Assembly (NCBI RefSeq): GCF_013386585.1
Contig: NZ_JACARO010000060.1
Location: 1-63,255 of the forward strand
DNA length: 63,255 nt
From: Pseudomonas sp. P7548
GTDB taxonomy: Bacteria > Pseudomonadota > Gammaproteobacteria > Pseudomonadales > Pseudomonadaceae
Direction of reading: 5' to 3'
In this document: in pieces, positions 61,442 through 63,255 of the stretch
Layout: each line of letters starts with the position of its first letter
How positions within the stretch are numbered: position 1 is the first letter of the stretch
Notes under the pieces: generated by a model
Database searches by the model: none
What the model was told of the DNA's origin: nothing
Seen by the model: only the letters and a program-made list of their open reading frames with translations
Position numbers and translations under genes: made by a program

Positions 61442-63255
61442 ATGACTCACACCGCCCACATTGCCTTTATCGAACACGAGCTGGATGGCTTCCATCAAAG
61501 CCTGGCGGAGTATCGCCAGCAGATGGGCGCCTGGTACTCACGCACGTTGGATTCAGCCAGCCATGCAGCGGACTTGCCTTCGTTGTTGGGCATGGAGCGG
61601 GTGTTGCGGGTGGGTGATTCGCAGCAATCGGTGAGTGTGTCCGATGCTGATTTTTCGACGGTCACCCATTGCTCGCTGGGCGGCGAGCTGAACATCGAGA
61701 GCCTGTTCGAATCGGTGTATGACGTGCCGATCGGCAACATCCCGGTTGAGGTGATCGGGCTCGATGACGGCACCTCCACCGTGGTCATGCTCGATGAGCA
61801 CGGCAAAGGCTCGCACCACTGCGCGGCGGGCAAACGCTATCAGGTGCGGGTGCGAGGGAGCGTTTCCGAGGAACAGGTGGACGCACTGTTTGCCTCCTAT
61901 GCCGGGCTGACGGCGGATCTGGAAGAGTGGCTGCGATCGCAGTGGTCTGGGTTTAAGCCGCACTGGGAGCGCTCGACCGCCAGTGCCATTGGCAACGGTA
62001 TTTTGGCCGGCAGTTGGGCGGCGGTCAAAGAGGTGTGGGACAGCATCAAGCGGGTCCAGGCGATTCTTGAAGACCCGTTGAAGTTCGGCGAGCAGCTCGG
62101 TGACCAGGCCATCAAGTTGGCGCAATTGGCCGCTGACACGCCCAGGGTCATGGAACAAGCCATGTTGCTGGCCAGTGACGAGGCGGCGCTGTACCTGATG
62201 CTGCGCACGGCGATGCTCTGGCTCGACGCGCTGCCCCCCGGCGAGATGGCCGAGAAGGCAGCCGGGTTGGCGGTCTCGTTGCTGATTGACCTGGTGATTG
62301 GCGCGGTCTTGACCATCGCGTTGCCAGCGGCGGGCGTGGCTTACCTGGGGTTACGCCTGGTCAAGTACGGCGCGCAGATCCTTGATGCGGCGGTGGGTTT
62401 TGTTAAGAGCCTTTTGGCAATTCTGACGAAGTTCATGCACGCGGTGGATCGCTATAAGGCGGTGGCGGTTCGCGGCGTGGTCGGCGGGTTGAAGCAAGGC
62501 ACGATGCAGATGCGCTGGCGGGCTCGGCAGAACGCGGTGCTGACGCAGAAAGAGCATGTGGATGATGTGCCTGCGTCAGGGAAGAACCAGAACGGCGATG
62601 CGGCGACCTGCTCGGCGACTACGTGCAAGAACGGCTGCCCGGTGTCGATGGTCACCGGCGAGGAATTGCTCACCCTCACCGATGGCACGCTCGATGGAAT
62701 ATTGCCGTTCGAGTGGACCCGGCTTTATCGCACCAGCGCGGTGGAAGTGGATTGCGGGTTGGGGTTTGGTTGGAGCCATGCCCTGGCGCATCGCCTGGTG
62801 GTTGCGGGTGATTCGGTGGTGTGGACCGATCATGAAAACCGTTCGACTGAGTTTCCGCTGCCCTCCTCCGCCCGCCCTGCGATCACCAACAGCTTGGCCG
62901 AAGCAGCGATTTATCTGGGGGTCTTGCCCGATGAATTAGTGCTGGCGCAAGGCTCGCGCTTCTACCATTTCGTTAATGGTTTTCTGACAGCGATCAGCGA
63001 TGCGTATGACAACTGGCTGCGTATCTCCCGGGATTTCAGGGGGCGCATTGAGCGGTTGGATAACGGCGTCGGGCGGTCGTTGTTCTTGCGCTATTCGTCG
63101 GGCCGCATTGTTGGTGTGGACTATCAGATTCATCGGGCCGAAGGGCCGGGTGAGTTTGTCTGGGTTACCGAGTACACCGTTGTTTCCTACGCCTATGACG
63201 ACCTTGGCCGGCTTATCAGTGCGACCAACGCCGCAGGTGAAAGCGAGGTTTATCG
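61442..63255 (+). CDS. Rhs-family polymorphic toxin, N-terminal part (runs off the window)
   Basis: An uninterrupted frame of 604 codons opens at ATG 61442 (MTHTAHIAFIEHELDGF) and reaches the window end without a stop. Residues 1-270 are helical and charged; a hydrophobic stretch at about 273-307 (LAVSLLIDLVIGAVLTIALP) may insert in a membrane. From about residue 399, CPVSMVTGEELLTLTDG and PFEWTRLYRTS mark the Rhs entry domain, followed by YDNWLRISRDFRGRIERL and YAYDDLGRLISATNAAGE, which begin the YD repeats. No PAAR domain is visible. Known relatives cage a C-terminal toxin, often delivered by type VI secretion; that tip and any immunity gene are outside the window. Confidence 0.88.
   Translation, partial: MTHTAHIAFIEHELDGFHQSLAEYRQQMGAWYSRTLDSASHAADLPSLLGMERVLRVGDSQQSVSVSDADFSTVTHCSLGGELNIESLFESVYDVPIGNIPVEVIGLDDGTSTVVMLDEHGKGSHHCAAGKRYQVRVRGSVSEEQVDALFASYAGLTADLEEWLRSQWSGFKPHWERSTASAIGNGILAGSWAAVKEVWDSIKRVQAILEDPLKFGEQLGDQAIKLAQLAADTPRVMEQAMLLASDEAALYLMLRTAMLWLDALPPGEMAEKAAGLAVSLLIDLVIGAVLTIALPAAGVAYLGLRLVKYGAQILDAAVGFVKSLLAILTKFMHAVDRYKAVAVRGVVGGLKQGTMQMRWRARQNAVLTQKEHVDDVPASGKNQNGDAATCSATTCKNGCPVSMVTGEELLTLTDGTLDGILPFEWTRLYRTSAVEVDCGLGFGWSHALAHRLVVAGDSVVWTDHENRSTEFPLPSSARPAITNSLAEAAIYLGVLPDELVLAQGSRFYHFVNGFLTAISDAYDNWLRISRDFRGRIERLDNGVGRSLFLRYSSGRIVGVDYQIHRAEGPGEFVWVTEYTVVSYAYDDLGRLISATNAAGESEVY

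Noticed and set aside
61553..62158. Minus-strand frames of up to 201 codons opposite the Rhs gene
   Set aside because: The plus strand is open for more than 600 codons with Rhs motifs; the minus frames are shadows.

Overview
The window looks like chromosomal DNA of a fluorescent-group Pseudomonas. The basis is high-GC coding with many inverted-repeat REP/REPIN elements (GTGGGAGC...GCTCCCAC type), the Pseudomonas gene order rnhA-dnaQ next to a SAM methyltransferase, gloB and mltD, two OprD-family porins, a DUF1652 protein and a siderophore receptor. No rRNA, tRNA, CRISPR array, insertion sequence or phage gene was recognised.

Layout. (1) 58-4509: housekeeping block of DNA polymerase III epsilon, RNase HI, a methyltransferase, glyoxalase II and lytic transglycosylase MltD. 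(2) 4720-12957: a yej-type peptide/microcin C ABC transporter operon with two tandem binding proteins, two permeases and a double ATPase, ending in an AraC regulator. (3) 12899-22880: mixed accessory genes: LysE exporter, several Rossmann oxidoreductases, a secreted hydrolase with a TetR regulator, a phospholipase-D-like protein, HxlR/SDR and Rrf2/flavoprotein divergent pairs, RNase T2 and a Nudix hydrolase. (4) 22866-38010: an uptake-and-degradation locus with a Dpp-like ABC transporter, an OprD porin, an ASTE/AspA-family deacylase, a class III aminotransferase, an aconitase paralogue, a binding-protein-like protein without a signal peptide, and a divergent LysR with a serine hydrolase. (5) 38060-48791: a complete meta-cleavage pathway: extradiol dioxygenase, class II aldolase-like decarboxylase, semialdehyde dehydrogenase, tautomerase, decarboxylase, hydratase, aldolase and acetaldehyde dehydrogenase, with an AAHS transporter, an OprD porin and a divergent LysR. 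The first two enzymes suggest a carboxylated catechol, most likely 2,3-dihydroxybenzoate. (6) 49128-51590: an ECF sigma / anti-sigma / periplasmic sensor operon, flanked by a YXWGXW-repeat protein and a protein with a papain-like Cys/His pattern. (7) 51814-58596: small lipoprotein, DUF1652, PAS-GGDEF cyclase, a small membrane protein that appears frameshifted in a C7 tract, a GNAT acetyltransferase, and an AbrB transporter/FAH hydrolase/AraC operon opposite a LysR. (8) 58688-63255: a FhuA-like TonB-dependent receptor, then the first about 604 codons of an Rhs-family polymorphic toxin that runs off the end of the window.

The least explained parts are the catabolic locus at 22.9-38.0 kb, the decarboxylase lacking the metal histidines of its family, the sigma-factor operon with its papain-like neighbour, and the truncated Rhs gene, whose toxin tip lies outside the window. 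All functional statements are read from sequence motifs and gene order; no database search was possible.
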